Assembly: GCA_964571765.1 (NCBI GenBank)
Contig: CAZNDH010000002.1
Coordinates: 62,001-126,000, forward strand
Direction: 5' to 3'
Origin: ZC4RG35 sp964571765
GTDB taxonomy: Bacteria > Actinomycetota > Acidimicrobiia > Spongiisociales > ZC4RG35
Length of the DNA stretch: 64,000 bases
Positions 1 through 8,521 of this stretch are shown in pieces (within the stretch, counting starts at the first letter, position 1; the number at the start of each line of letters is the position of its first letter). Under the pieces are notes generated by a model. That model was not told the DNA's origin and made no database searches. It saw nothing but the letters and a program-made list of their open reading frames with translations. The position numbers and the translations under genes were made by a program.

Positions 1-1113
1 TATCTGACGGGGGTGGCCGCCACCCACAGCCTGGTGTTCGATCTCAAGCCGGACAGCGACGTCTACTGGTGCGCCGCCGACATCGGCTGGGTCACCGGTC
101 ACAGCTACATCGTCTATGGCCCCCTGGCCAACCGGGCCACCAGCGTGATATACGAGGGGGCCCCCAACCACCCCGATTTCGACCGCCTGTGGCAGATCAT
201 CGACGAGTACCGGGTGACCATCTTCTACACCGCCCCGACCGCCATCCGATCCTTCATGAAATGGGGGGACCAATACCCGGCGCGTCACGATCTGTCGTCG
301 CTGCGGCTCCTGGGCACGGTGGGTGAGCCGATCAACCCCGAGGCCTGGGTGTGGTACCACCTCAACATCGGGAGGGAGAAGTGCCCCGTCGTCGACACCT
401 GGTGGCAGACCGAAACCGGGGCGATCATGATCACCCCCCTCCCCGGGGTGGTCGACACCAAACCGGGGTCGGCAACCATCCCCTTCCCGGGAATCTCGGC
501 CGACGTGGTCGACGACGAGGGAAATTCGGTGCCCTTCGGCGGAGGGGGGTACCTGACCATCACCAAGCCGTGGCCGTCGATGGCCCGCACCATCTACCGC
601 GACGATCAGCGGTTCGTCGACACCTACTGGTCGCGGTTCCCCGGCCGCTACTTCCCCGGGGACGGGTGCAAGCGTGACGAGGACGGGTACTTCTGGCTAC
701 TGGGGCGAGTGGATGACATCATGCTGGTCGCCGGACACAACATCTCCACCACCGAGGTCGAGTCGGCGCTGGTCAGCCATCCCGCGGTGGCCGAGGCCGC
801 GGTGGTGGGGCGCAAGGACGAGGTCACCGGTCAGGCGATAGCGGCGTTCGTCACCCTCAAGGCGACTGTGGTCGGTGACGACGAGCTGCTGGTCAGCCTG
901 CGGGAACACGTCTCGGTGACCTTGGGCCCCATCGCCAAGCCCAAGTCGATCGTGTTCACCGGCGACCTCCCCAAAACCCGGTCGGGAAAGATCATGCGCC
1001 GGCTCCTCCAGGACATCTCGGAGAACCGCCGCCTGGGCGATGTCACCACGCTGGCCAACGCCGACATCGTCAGTGAGATCGCCGAGATGGCCCAGGGGTC
1101 TTCCGAGGATTGA
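1..1113 (+). CDS. acs: Acetyl-CoA synthetase, C-terminal part (cut by window edge)
   Basis: The reading frame is open from base 1, so the start and roughly the first 280 residues lie outside the window. About 370 residues remain. They carry the adenylate-forming enzyme signatures: DTWWQTETG about residue 130, GDGCKRDEDGYFWLLGRVDD about residue 220, and PKTRSGKIMRR near the C terminus, whose lysine is the usual catalytic and acetylation site. Spacing and wording match acetyl-CoA synthetase better than generic acyl-CoA ligases. It would activate acetate with ATP and CoA in the cytosol. One variation is GHNIST where many Acs proteins have GHRLGT. A propionyl- or other short-chain acyl-CoA synthetase is the main alternative. 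Confidence 0.9.
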   Translation, partial: YLTGVAATHSLVFDLKPDSDVYWCAADIGWVTGHSYIVYGPLANRATSVIYEGAPNHPDFDRLWQIIDEYRVTIFYTAPTAIRSFMKWGDQYPARHDLSSLRLLGTVGEPINPEAWVWYHLNIGREKCPVVDTWWQTETGAIMITPLPGVVDTKPGSATIPFPGISADVVDDEGNSVPFGGGGYLTITKPWPSMARTIYRDDQRFVDTYWSRFPGRYFPGDGCKRDEDGYFWLLGRVDDIMLVAGHNISTTEVESALVSHPAVAEAAVVGRKDEVTGQAIAAFVTLKATVVGDDELLVSLREHVSVTLGPIAKPKSIVFTGDLPKTRSGKIMRRLLQDISENRRLGDVTTLANADIVSEIAEMAQGSSED

Positions 1114-1122
1114 CCCGCCCTC

Positions 1123-1599
1123 TCAACCCCAGATGACGGCCACCAGCCATACGGTGGCGATGACGAAGCCGCCGGCTAGCTCGATGCCGATGGACAATGC
1201 GATCGCCCGGAGGGCAGCTGTGGTGGCCGGCCACGCTCTCTCCGCGCCCATCCGCTGCCGCTGCAGCAGGTAGACGGCCACGACGAAGCCGACGAACGCT
1301 CCGACCACCGGGATCACGAAGAAGGCAACCACCGCCACCAGCAGGGCGAGGAGCAAGTGGGAGGTGGGCACTCCCGCCCGTCTCAGGTTCCTCCCGGGGA
1401 ACAGGTACTTGAGCACGGTGGTGGCCACCCCCACCACCAGGGCGACGCCCAGCGCCACCCAGCCGGCTGCCGACGACTCGACCACTGCCCACACCACAAC
1501 CGAGGCGACCACGATGAGGATCCCGGGTAGGAGGACCAGCACCGTCCCGACCAGGCCGATGAGGATGCCGAAACCGGCGAGCAGATCGTGTGCGCCCAT
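1123..1599 (-). CDS. DUF456-type small integral membrane protein
   Basis: This 158-residue protein is almost entirely hydrophobic, with about four to five predicted membrane segments. They include an N-terminal pair (LAGFGILIGLVGTVLVLLPG) and a glycine-rich second half. The LLPG turn and overall layout resemble DUF456 proteins, whose function is unknown. It converges on acs and lies back to back with the trpB-like gene, so it appears to be a single-gene unit. No catalytic motif is visible. Confidence 0.65.
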   Translation of the reverse strand: MGAHDLLAGFGILIGLVGTVLVLLPGILIVVASVVVWAVVESSAAGWVALGVALVVGVATTVLKYLFPGRNLRRAGVPTSHLLLALLVAVVAFFVIPVVGAFVGFVVAVYLLQRQRMGAERAWPATTAALRAIALSIGIELAGGFVIATVWLVAVIWG

Positions 1600-1739
1600 G
1601 TCAGGTCTGCTCAGCGGCCCGGCAGGACGACCCGGGCCCGATTCCCGGTTTCATCGAGGAGGTCCTTCCCGCTCCGACTCCGGGGACTCATCCGGAGGAC
1701 ACTACGCCTGCCCGGGGACCACGGCACGCTGGCCGCGGG

Positions 1740-1745
1740 TAGCGT
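1740..1745 (+). promoter_or_regulatory. -10 box for leaderless trpB2 transcript
   Basis: TAGCGT lies seven bases before the ATG at 1753. No usable Shine-Dalgarno spacing exists (GGAG is only two bases from the ATG). This matches the leaderless pattern seen at many genes in the window. Confidence 0.5.
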
Positions 1746-1752
1746 TGGAGCC

Positions 1753-3111
1753 ATGCCCAACAAGATCATCCTCCCCGAGTCGGAGCTGCCCACCCACTGG
1801 TACAACATCGTTCCCGACCTGCCCACCCCGCCACCACCGGTCCTCCATCCGGGCACGCTGCAGCCGGTGGGGCCCGATGACCTGGCACCTCTGTTTCCCA
1901 TGGACCTCATCCTCCAGGAGGTGGCCCAGGACCAGTTCATCGAGATCCCCGAAGAGGTTCGTGACGTCTACCGGATGTGGCGGCCCTCCCCCCTGATCCG
2001 GGCCCACGGGCTGGAGCGTCTCATCAGCGGCCCGGCAAGGATCTACTACAAGTACGAGGGGGTGAGCCCGGTTGGCTCCCACAAGGCCAACACCGCGGTG
2101 GCCCAGGCTTTCTACAACGCCCGGGCCGGGGTGCGCCGCCTCTCCACCGAGACCGGAGCGGGTCAGTGGGGCTCGGCCCTGTCATTCGCCTGTGCCATGT
2201 TCGGTCTCGCCTGCGAGGTGTACATGGTGCGGGCCTCGTACGACCAGAAGCCCTATCGCAAGTCGATGATCGAGACCTATGGAGCCACCATCTACCCCTC
2301 GCCGTCGTCGAACACCAACTACGGCCGCGCCATGCTCGAGCAGGACCCCGACACCAGCGGGAGCCTGGGGATCGCCATCAGCGAGGCGGTCGAAGTGGCT
2401 GCTACCAACGACGACACCAACTACTCGCTGGGCTCGGTGCTCAACCATGTCCTCATGCACCAGACGGTGATCGGCGAGGAAGCCCTCAAGCAGCTGGCCA
2501 TGGTCGAGGAGACTCCAGACGTGGTCATCGGGTGCGCCGGTGGTGGATCCAACTTCGCCGGCCTGGCCTTCCCCTTCGTCAGGGAGAAGCTGGCGGGGAA
2601 GATGGACCCGGTGGTCATCGCGGTGGAGCCGGCGGCGGCTCCCTCATTGACCAAAGGGGTGTACGAGTACGACTTCGGCGACACCGGGATGATGACCCCG
2701 CTGGTGAAGATGTACACCCTGGGCCACGACTTCGTCCCCGACCCGATCCACGCCGGCGGTCTCCGCTACCACGGCATGGCCCCCCTTGTGTCCCACCTCA
2801 AGGAACTGGGGATCATCGAAGCCCAGGCACTGCATCAGAACGAGACTTTCTCCCGGGCGATCCAGTTCGCCCGTCATGAGGGGATCATCCCCGGCGCCGA
2901 GCCCACCCATGCCGTCGCTGCGGCCATGATCGAAGCGGAGAAGGCGAAGGAGAGCGGTGAGGAGAAGGTGATCCTGTTCAACCTCTCCGGCCACGGCCAC
3001 TTCGACATGACGGCCTACGACGACGCAATCGCCGGCCGGATGATCGATTACGAGTACCCGGCCGACCGGGTCGCCGAGGCCCTGGCCAAGGTGCCCCAGG
3101 TAACCGGATAG
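1753..3111 (+). CDS. trpB: Tryptophan synthase beta chain, TrpB2 type
   Basis: This PLP enzyme condenses indole and serine to tryptophan, or salvages indole. The reading frame extends upstream to 1588, but homology begins at the ATG at 1753 (452 residues). The long N-terminal extension before the PLP site is typical of the TrpB2 subfamily, which usually lacks a TrpA partner. The PLP lysine is K111 in GSHKAN. ETGAGQWGSA follows near 133-142, and a glycine-rich phosphate-binding GCAGGGSNF lies near residue 258. No trpA or other trp gene is adjacent, so an indole-salvage role is possible but unproven. Confidence 0.88.
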   Translation: MPNKIILPESELPTHWYNIVPDLPTPPPPVLHPGTLQPVGPDDLAPLFPMDLILQEVAQDQFIEIPEEVRDVYRMWRPSPLIRAHGLERLISGPARIYYKYEGVSPVGSHKANTAVAQAFYNARAGVRRLSTETGAGQWGSALSFACAMFGLACEVYMVRASYDQKPYRKSMIETYGATIYPSPSSNTNYGRAMLEQDPDTSGSLGIAISEAVEVAATNDDTNYSLGSVLNHVLMHQTVIGEEALKQLAMVEETPDVVIGCAGGGSNFAGLAFPFVREKLAGKMDPVVIAVEPAAAPSLTKGVYEYDFGDTGMMTPLVKMYTLGHDFVPDPIHAGGLRYHGMAPLVSHLKELGIIEAQALHQNETFSRAIQFARHEGIIPGAEPTHAVAAAMIEAEKAKESGEEKVILFNLSGHGHFDMTAYDDAIAGRMIDYEYPADRVAEALAKVPQVTG

Positions 3112-3115
3112 GCCG

Positions 3116-3931
3116 TCAGGGCAGAGTCGGGCAGTCTGCCTCGCCGGGGTGGAGCGGGCGGACCAGGAGCTTGAGCTCGGCAGGGCTTTCGTCGGGATTC
3201 GGGTTGCGCCAGACGGTGGCCTGGGTGGCGTCAACCAGCGAGTCGAGTATGTCGCTGTCGAAGGCCTTGCATCGCCACCCGTTGTCCAGGTCGGCCCATT
3301 GCGCGAGGTCGGTATCCGCCAGGGGCCAGCCGCGGACATCGGAGAAGTCACGGTCGACGCCGCCCTCACCGGCGATCACCCGGATCCGCTCCGGTTCGTA
3401 GGGATCCGAATCCCGGCTGAACGCCAGGCTGTCGAGCACCCCGCGCAAATCCTCGAAGACCCTCGTGGCCGCGGGCACCGGTCCCATCGTCGTCCCCGGG
3501 GCATATGCAGAGTAGCGGTGGAGGCCTTCGCCATCCCAGTAGGTGATCACCTCGGTGGTGGCGTCGGCGACATGGTCGATGTTGGTGTCGTCGACCTCGT
3601 CGACCATTTCGGGGAGGCCCATGCGGTCGATCATCCTCCTGATCTGGCGCATCTCTCCTTGGGAGAGCCGAGTGGTCCGGTAGTTGGGTAGGAGGGGGCC
3701 GGGGAAGATCGCCAGCACCGGGCCTTCGAAGATGAGCACTCCATCGGCATTGAGGGTGTATGTGGGACCCCTGCCGAACAGCCAGTCGAGGGGGACGAAC
3801 CCCCCGGTCGACTCGAGCCGGATGAGGGCCTCACCGGCCCCAGGGACGGGCTTGGTGGTCCCGTTGCCACCCTCTCCGCCACATCCGGCGAGGATCAGGG
3901 CACCGATGACGATGGTGGCGGTGCGCCGCAT
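3116..3931 (-). CDS. Putative lipoprotein, unknown function
   Basis: The 271-residue protein starts with a short positively charged segment and hydrophobic stretch ending in the lipobox LAGC, which places the lipid-modified cysteine at residue 17. The mature part is acidic and mixed alpha/beta in appearance, with no domain I recognise. It ends five bases after the trpB2 stop (convergent) and shares its upstream region with the aminotransferase gene, which is transcribed in the same direction. Likely anchored on the outer face of the cytoplasmic membrane. Confidence 0.7.
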   Translation of the reverse strand: MRRTATIVIGALILAGCGGEGGNGTTKPVPGAGEALIRLESTGGFVPLDWLFGRGPTYTLNADGVLIFEGPVLAIFPGPLLPNYRTTRLSQGEMRQIRRMIDRMGLPEMVDEVDDTNIDHVADATTEVITYWDGEGLHRYSAYAPGTTMGPVPAATRVFEDLRGVLDSLAFSRDSDPYEPERIRVIAGEGGVDRDFSDVRGWPLADTDLAQWADLDNGWRCKAFDSDILDSLVDATQATVWRNPNPDESPAELKLLVRPLHPGEADCPTLP

Positions 3932-3977
3932 GACCGTTAGATGAGAACCGGTGGGGACCGGTTCCCACTGACTCGGG

Positions 3978-5261
3978 TCAGGCCTTTTCGGTCTCCCAGC
4001 TGGTCAGACCTTCGTCGACCAGGTCGAGTGCCCAGTCGAGTTCGTCGAGTGTGGTCACCAGGGGCGGGATGAACCGGATCACGTTCCCGTCAGGCCCGCA
4101 GCTGATGATGATCAGGTTCCGGTCCTGGGCATGGGCCTCCACGTGTTTGAATGCCTTGGCATCGGGGACCCGGGTCTCAGGGTCCTCGACCAGCTCCACT
4201 CCGATCATCAGCCCGAGACCCCTGACGTCGCCGATCGTGGGGTGGCGCTCGGCCATCAGGCTTAACCGTGAGAAGGCCCTCTCGGAGAGTTGGCGGGCAT
4301 GGGGGAGCAGATCCCCCATGGTGTCCATGACCGCCACCGCGGCTGCGGTCGACACCGGGTTTCCACCGAATGTCGTGCCGTGAGAGCCCACCGGCCAGGA
4401 GTCCATGGTCTCCCGCGACGCCCCGTAGGCGGACAGAGGCAGCCCGTTGGCGATCCCCTTCCCGAGGGCGATGATGTCCGGCTTGGCCCGGTAGTGGTCG
4501 GAGGCGAACCATTCGGCGGTGCGGCCAAAGCCGGTTTGCACCTCGTCGTAGACCAGCTGAACCCCGTGCTCGTCGGCCATGGAGCGCAGCTCGTCGAGGA
4601 AACGGGCAGGGGCCGGGTAATAGCCGCCCTCACCCTGTACCGGCTCGACCAGGAAGGCGGCGATGTTCTTCGGGGTGACCACGTGCTTGAACATGAGCCG
4701 GAGCTCGCCGAGAGCGTGGTCGGTGGCCTGGTCGGGCGTCATCCCCCAGCGGTAGGGGTGGGGAAAGGGGGAGACGAACACCGAGCCGAGGACGGGGTGG
4801 TAGCCGTCCCGGTACTTGGCGTTAGAGGTGGTGTAGGAGAGCGAGCCCATGGTGCGGCCGTGAAAGGCGCCACGAAACACCACCACCCCCTGGCGGCCGG
4901 TGGTGTACCGGGCCAGCTTGATCGCGGCCTCCACCGCCTCGGCCCCGGAGTTGGCGAAGGCGAACTTCTCGATAGAGGGCGGGGTGAGCTCCCGGAGTCT
5001 CTCGGCAGCCTCGACCACCGACTCGAAGCGGAAGATGCAGCCTGAGTGGACCATGTGCTCGAGCTGAGCCCGGGCCGCCGACACCACCGCAGGGTGATTG
5101 TGGCCCAGGTTGGTCACTGCGGTGCCGCAGGCGAAGTCGGCCCAACGCTTGCCCGTGGAGTCGGTCACCCATATCCCCTCCGCCGACACCGCGTGGATGT
5201 CGGTGTCGAAGGCGATCACCGGAGCGATCACGTCGTTGTGCCGCTTGATCAAGTCGGTCAT
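3978..5261 (-). CDS. Class III PLP-dependent aminotransferase (GabT/AGXT2-like)
   Basis: The 427-residue fold-type I aminotransferase moves an amino group between an omega-amine or alanine donor and a 2-oxo acid. Family hallmarks are NSGAEAVEAAIKLAR about 104-118, FHGRT 133-137, YDEVQTGFGR 238-247 (PLP-binding aspartate) and the Schiff-base lysine K268 in IIALGKG. Length is normal. A -10 box TAGAGT (5270-5275) lies eight bases before the ATG. It is divergent from the ureide operon. Substrate cannot be read from sequence. GABA, beta-alanine, or glyoxylate as acceptor are all possible, and glyoxylate would fit the neighbourhood. Confidence 0.85.
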   Translation of the reverse strand: MTDLIKRHNDVIAPVIAFDTDIHAVSAEGIWVTDSTGKRWADFACGTAVTNLGHNHPAVVSAARAQLEHMVHSGCIFRFESVVEAAERLRELTPPSIEKFAFANSGAEAVEAAIKLARYTTGRQGVVVFRGAFHGRTMGSLSYTTSNAKYRDGYHPVLGSVFVSPFPHPYRWGMTPDQATDHALGELRLMFKHVVTPKNIAAFLVEPVQGEGGYYPAPARFLDELRSMADEHGVQLVYDEVQTGFGRTAEWFASDHYRAKPDIIALGKGIANGLPLSAYGASRETMDSWPVGSHGTTFGGNPVSTAAAVAVMDTMGDLLPHARQLSERAFSRLSLMAERHPTIGDVRGLGLMIGVELVEDPETRVPDAKAFKHVEAHAQDRNLIIISCGPDGNVIRFIPPLVTTLDELDWALDLVDEGLTSWETEKA

Positions 5262-5286
5262 GGAGGTGAACTCTATCGGGCGGGCG

Positions 5287-5408
5287 CCAGGCGTCTACCA
5301 GCACCACCCCCTGCCCCTCTGTGAGAAGGGATGGAGTGCCCCTCTCCTTCCGAGTGTCTGTACCCCTAGACGACCTTTTCGGCGGTTGGGTCCCCCGTAG
5401 ACGCCAGG
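5287..5408. repeat. Long-spaced inverted repeat in divergent regulatory region
   Basis: CCAGGCGTCTAC at 5287-5298 faces GTAGACGCCAGG at 5397-5408, matching at 11 of 12 positions as an inverted repeat with 98 bases between. It occupies most of the non-coding region between the aminotransferase and allantoinase. A CTAGACG near 5368 resembles the core. It could be a pair of operator half-sites or sites for DNA looping, or a small degenerate mobile element. Confidence 0.4.
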
Positions 5409-5481
5409 ACATTCAGGTCACCCCGCGGCGGCGCCCTCGGTCCCCCTGGTGAAACCGGCTGACAGGATCGAGGGTCCCCAC

Positions 5482-5487
5482 TACCTT
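5482..5487 (+). promoter_or_regulatory. -10 box for leaderless ureide operon
   Basis: TACCTT ends nine bases before the ATG at 5497. No purine-rich ribosome site precedes this ATG, so it supports choosing 5497 over the GTG at 5449 as the allB start. Confidence 0.5.
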
Positions 5488-5496
5488 GCCATCCCG

Positions 5497-6786
5497 ATGT
5501 TCTCGCTCCGCTCCTCCAGGGTGGTTGTCGAAGGTGAGGTGCGCCCGGCGACAATCACCATCTCCGACGGGGTCATCGTCTCGCTGGGGGAGGGTGGGGG
5601 ATCCGACCACGACTTCGACGACCTGGTGGTGATGCCCGGTCTGGTCGACTCCCACGTCCACGTCAACCAGCCGGGACGGACCGAATGGGAGGGGTTCGCC
5701 ACCGCCACACAGGCTGCGCTCGCCGGCGGGTGCACCACCATCGTCGACATGCCGCTCAACTCGGTGCCGCCCACGGTCACCGTCGGCGCCCTCGAGGAGA
5801 AGCAGAGATCTGCCGGAGCGGAGATCAGCTGCGATCTGGCCTTCTGGGGAGGATTCGTCGGGCCTACCGACGCCCTGGCGACGCTCGTCGCCCGGGGGGT
5901 TTGCGGGTTCAAGGCCTTCCTCTCCGACTCCGGAGTCGAGGAGTTCCCTCCGGTGGCTCCCGAGGTCCTCGGCGAGGCCATGGGTGTGCTCGCCGGTCTC
6001 GGGGTACCCATGCTGGTCCATGCCGAGGATCCGGCCTATCTCGACGAGGTGACCGGCGACCCGGGCTCGTACCGCTCCTACCTGGCCAGCCGGCCGGTCG
6101 AGGCAGAAGTGTCGGCGGTGTCGGAGGTCGCCGAGCGGGCCGCGGGGACTGGGGCGATGGCCCACATCCTCCACGTCTCATCAGGTGAGGCGGCCGAGCT
6201 AGTAGGCCGGAGCCGGCTCAGCGGGGAGACATGCCCCCATTACCTCACTTTCGCCGCCGAGGAGGTCGCAGACGGGGCGACCGAGTTCAAGTGCGCCCCA
6301 CCCATCCGTGAGGCCGAGCATCGTGAGGCGCTGTGGGACGCCCTCTTCGGAGCCAGTCTGGACATGGTGGTCTCCGACCACTCGCCGTCCCCGCCGGCGC
6401 TGAAAGAACCCGGGAACTATTCCACCGCATGGGGCGGAATCTCCTCACTACAGCTTCGTCTCCCCGCCACCTGGACCGGTGCCGCCGCTCGGGGTGGGAC
6501 CCTTGCCGATCTGACACGGTGGCTCTCCTCCGCCCCGGCCCGTCTCGCCGGGCTCGACGATCGGAAAGGGGAGATCACCGTGGGGGCCGACGCCGACCTC
6601 GTGGTCTGGGACCCCGACGACGGTTTCGTCGTCGACGTCAGCCTGCTGGGTCATCGGCACCCGATCAGCCCCTACCAGGGGATGCATCTACGGGGGAAGG
6701 TGGCCGTCACCTTCCTGGGAGGGGAGCCGGTCTACAGCAATGGCGCGATGACCGCGGGCCGTGGCAGGATGCAGACGCGCAGATGA
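5497..6786 (+). CDS. allB: Allantoinase
   Basis: This cytosolic metal-dependent amidohydrolase opens allantoin to allantoate. The start at 5497 gives 429 residues. Metal ligands are visible as H53 and H55 in DSHVHVN, and the probable carbamylated lysine is K139 in GFKAFLSDSG. A further histidine is in LVHAED, and the catalytic aspartate lies in VSDHSPSP late in the protein. It is the first gene of a tightly coupled operon and overlaps the next gene by four bases (ATGA). Other cyclic amidases (dihydropyrimidinase) share the fold, but the neighbouring allantoicase and uricase genes make allantoinase very likely. Confidence 0.93.
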   Translation: MFSLRSSRVVVEGEVRPATITISDGVIVSLGEGGGSDHDFDDLVVMPGLVDSHVHVNQPGRTEWEGFATATQAALAGGCTTIVDMPLNSVPPTVTVGALEEKQRSAGAEISCDLAFWGGFVGPTDALATLVARGVCGFKAFLSDSGVEEFPPVAPEVLGEAMGVLAGLGVPMLVHAEDPAYLDEVTGDPGSYRSYLASRPVEAEVSAVSEVAERAAGTGAMAHILHVSSGEAAELVGRSRLSGETCPHYLTFAAEEVADGATEFKCAPPIREAEHREALWDALFGASLDMVVSDHSPSPPALKEPGNYSTAWGGISSLQLRLPATWTGAAARGGTLADLTRWLSSAPARLAGLDDRKGEITVGADADLVVWDPDDGFVVDVSLLGHRHPISPYQGMHLRGKVAVTFLGGEPVYSNGAMTAGRGRMQTRR

Positions 6787-8210
6787 TGGACCTCCTCTCC
6801 GCCGGTGTCGGTGGCCGTGTGGTGGCCTGCAACGACGAGTTTTTCGCCGAGGCCTCGAACCTGGTCAAGGAGGCCCCGCCGGTGTGGAAGGAGGGGGAGT
6901 ACACCGATCGGGGCAAGTGGATGGACGGTTGGGAGACCCGCCGCCGACGAGAGGAGGGTCATGACTGGTGTGTCCTCTTCCTCGGTGTCCCCGGTCGGGT
7001 GCGGCGGGTGACGGTGGACACCTCCCATTTCACCGGTAATTATCCGGAGAGCTTCTCGCTCGAGGCATGCGGGTCAGGGACGGACACCGTCCTCGACAGG
7101 GCGGTGTGGACCGAGATGATCCCGCCGACACCGCTGCAGGGTGACTCGTCGGCAACCTTCGAGGTGGATGACCCGCACCGGACCACCCACCTCAGGCTGA
7201 ACATCTTCCCCGACGGGGGTGTAGCCCGGCTTCGCTGCGAAGGCGACCCGATCCCGGAGATCGAGATGGTCTGTCCAGACCGGCCGGCCGACCTGGCATC
7301 GGCGGCTCTCGGCGGCGAGGCTGTCGACGCCTCCGACACCCACTACTCATCACCTTCAAACCTGCTCCGGCCGATCCCGCCCCGGGGAATGTGGGACGGC
7401 TGGGAGACACGTCGGCGACGGGGGCCGGGTCACGATTGGGCCAGTTTTCGGCTCGGTCTGCCCGGCCTGGTCGAACAGGTTGTTGTTGACACCAGCTATT
7501 TCAAGGGGAACTCGCCAGGATGGGTGTCGTTGGAGGTGTCCCAGGACGGGGAACGCTGGGTCGAGGTGGTCGATCGGGTGGCGGTGTCCGCCGACACCGC
7601 CAATGAGATCCCCCTCGCCTCCCCGGTCCGCGCCGAAGGGGTGCGGCTCTCCATCCACCCCGATGGGGGCGTGGCCCGACTCCGGGTGTTGGGGCGGGCC
7701 GACCCCGGGGCGGCCGGACGGCTCCGTGTCTCCTACCTCAATGCGCTTTTCCCCGAGGAGGCAGTGGGTTTCTTCCGATCCGCTTGCGGATCGGGCCGGT
7801 GGGTGGGGGCGATGGTGGCTCGCCGACCCTACGAGGAGGTGGGCTCGGTATTCGCCACCTCGGAGGAGGTGTTCGACACCTTGGAGGAGGAGGACTGGAT
7901 GGAGGCGTTCGCCGCCCACCCCAGGATCGGGGAGCGAGGCGACGCGTTGTCGGCGCGGGAACAGGCGGGAGCGGGGTCGGCGGGCCGCGAGTTGATACGC
8001 CGGCTGTCCGAGGTCAACCGGGACTACGAGGCGCGCTTCGGCTTCACCTACATCGTCTACGCCACCGGGAAGGGCGCTGAGGAGATGCTCGAGATCGCCC
8101 TCAGCCGGCTGGGAAACACCCGAGCAGAGGAGGTATTCATCGCCTCCGAAGAGCAGAGGAAGATCACCGCGACCAGACTGCGGCGGATGACCTGTCAGGA
8201 GCCTCAGTGA
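6783..8210 (+). CDS. Allantoicase fused to OHCU decarboxylase
   Basis: A 475-residue two-function protein. Residues about 1-310 hold the two related jelly-roll repeats of allantoicase, each with MDGWETRRRR or WDGWETRRRR followed by HDW. That part splits allantoate to ureidoglycolate and urea. Residues about 318-475 form an OHCU decarboxylase domain that makes S-allantoin from 2-oxo-4-hydroxy-4-carboxy-5-ureidoimidazoline. Its catalytic histidine is H379 in AAHPRIGE. The two activities act before and after allantoinase, so the fusion brackets that step. The ATG at 6783 overlaps the allB stop; a second ATG follows at 6786. The open frame upstream to 6333 is antiphase allB sequence, not protein. 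Confidence 0.92.
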   Translation: MMDLLSAGVGGRVVACNDEFFAEASNLVKEAPPVWKEGEYTDRGKWMDGWETRRRREEGHDWCVLFLGVPGRVRRVTVDTSHFTGNYPESFSLEACGSGTDTVLDRAVWTEMIPPTPLQGDSSATFEVDDPHRTTHLRLNIFPDGGVARLRCEGDPIPEIEMVCPDRPADLASAALGGEAVDASDTHYSSPSNLLRPIPPRGMWDGWETRRRRGPGHDWASFRLGLPGLVEQVVVDTSYFKGNSPGWVSLEVSQDGERWVEVVDRVAVSADTANEIPLASPVRAEGVRLSIHPDGGVARLRVLGRADPGAAGRLRVSYLNALFPEEAVGFFRSACGSGRWVGAMVARRPYEEVGSVFATSEEVFDTLEEEDWMEAFAAHPRIGERGDALSAREQAGAGSAGRELIRRLSEVNRDYEARFGFTYIVYATGKGAEEMLEIALSRLGNTRAEEVFIASEEQRKITATRLRRMTCQEPQ

Positions 8211-8521
8211 GCACGGTGAGCACCCACGTCCTCGACCAGGCCACCGGGAAGCCCGCGGTGGGCATGGTGGTTCGGCTCTCGGTGTGGGTCGACGGAGGCT
8301 GGCAGACCCTGGCCGAGTCGGTCACCGACGTCAACGGCAGGGTCACCTCCTTCCCCGAGATCGGCATCGGTCGTCACCGACTGTCCTTCGAGACCGGTGA
8401 GGCCGGGAACACCTTCTTCCCCTATGTTCCCGTCCCGTTCGTCGTCGACGACGCCGAGGGCCACTATCACCTGCCCCTCCTGCTCAGCCCCTACGGCTAC
8501 ACCACCTACCGGGGTAGTTGA
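8207..8521 (+). CDS. uraH: 5-hydroxyisourate hydrolase (transthyretin-like)
   Basis: This 104-residue enzyme hydrolyses 5-hydroxyisourate, the product of urate oxidase, to OHCU. The family signatures are present: STHVLDQATGKP at residues 5-16 (active-site histidine), VNGRV near residue 45, and the terminal YRGS, which lines the active site of HIU hydrolases and separates them from vertebrate transthyretin. It starts with GTG overlapping the previous stop by four bases (GTGA), and its own stop overlaps the urate oxidase start. Cytosolic; probably translated as part of one coupled mRNA. Confidence 0.95.
   Translation: MSTVSTHVLDQATGKPAVGMVVRLSVWVDGGWQTLAESVTDVNGRVTSFPEIGIGRHRLSFETGEAGNTFFPYVPVPFVVDDAEGHYHLPLLLSPYGYTTYRGS

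Noticed and set aside
6333..6782. Extra 150 codons open in frame upstream of the allantoicase fusion
   Set aside because: They overlap allB in another phase, are arginine-rich and show no homology; the ATGA overlap at 6783 gives the natural start.
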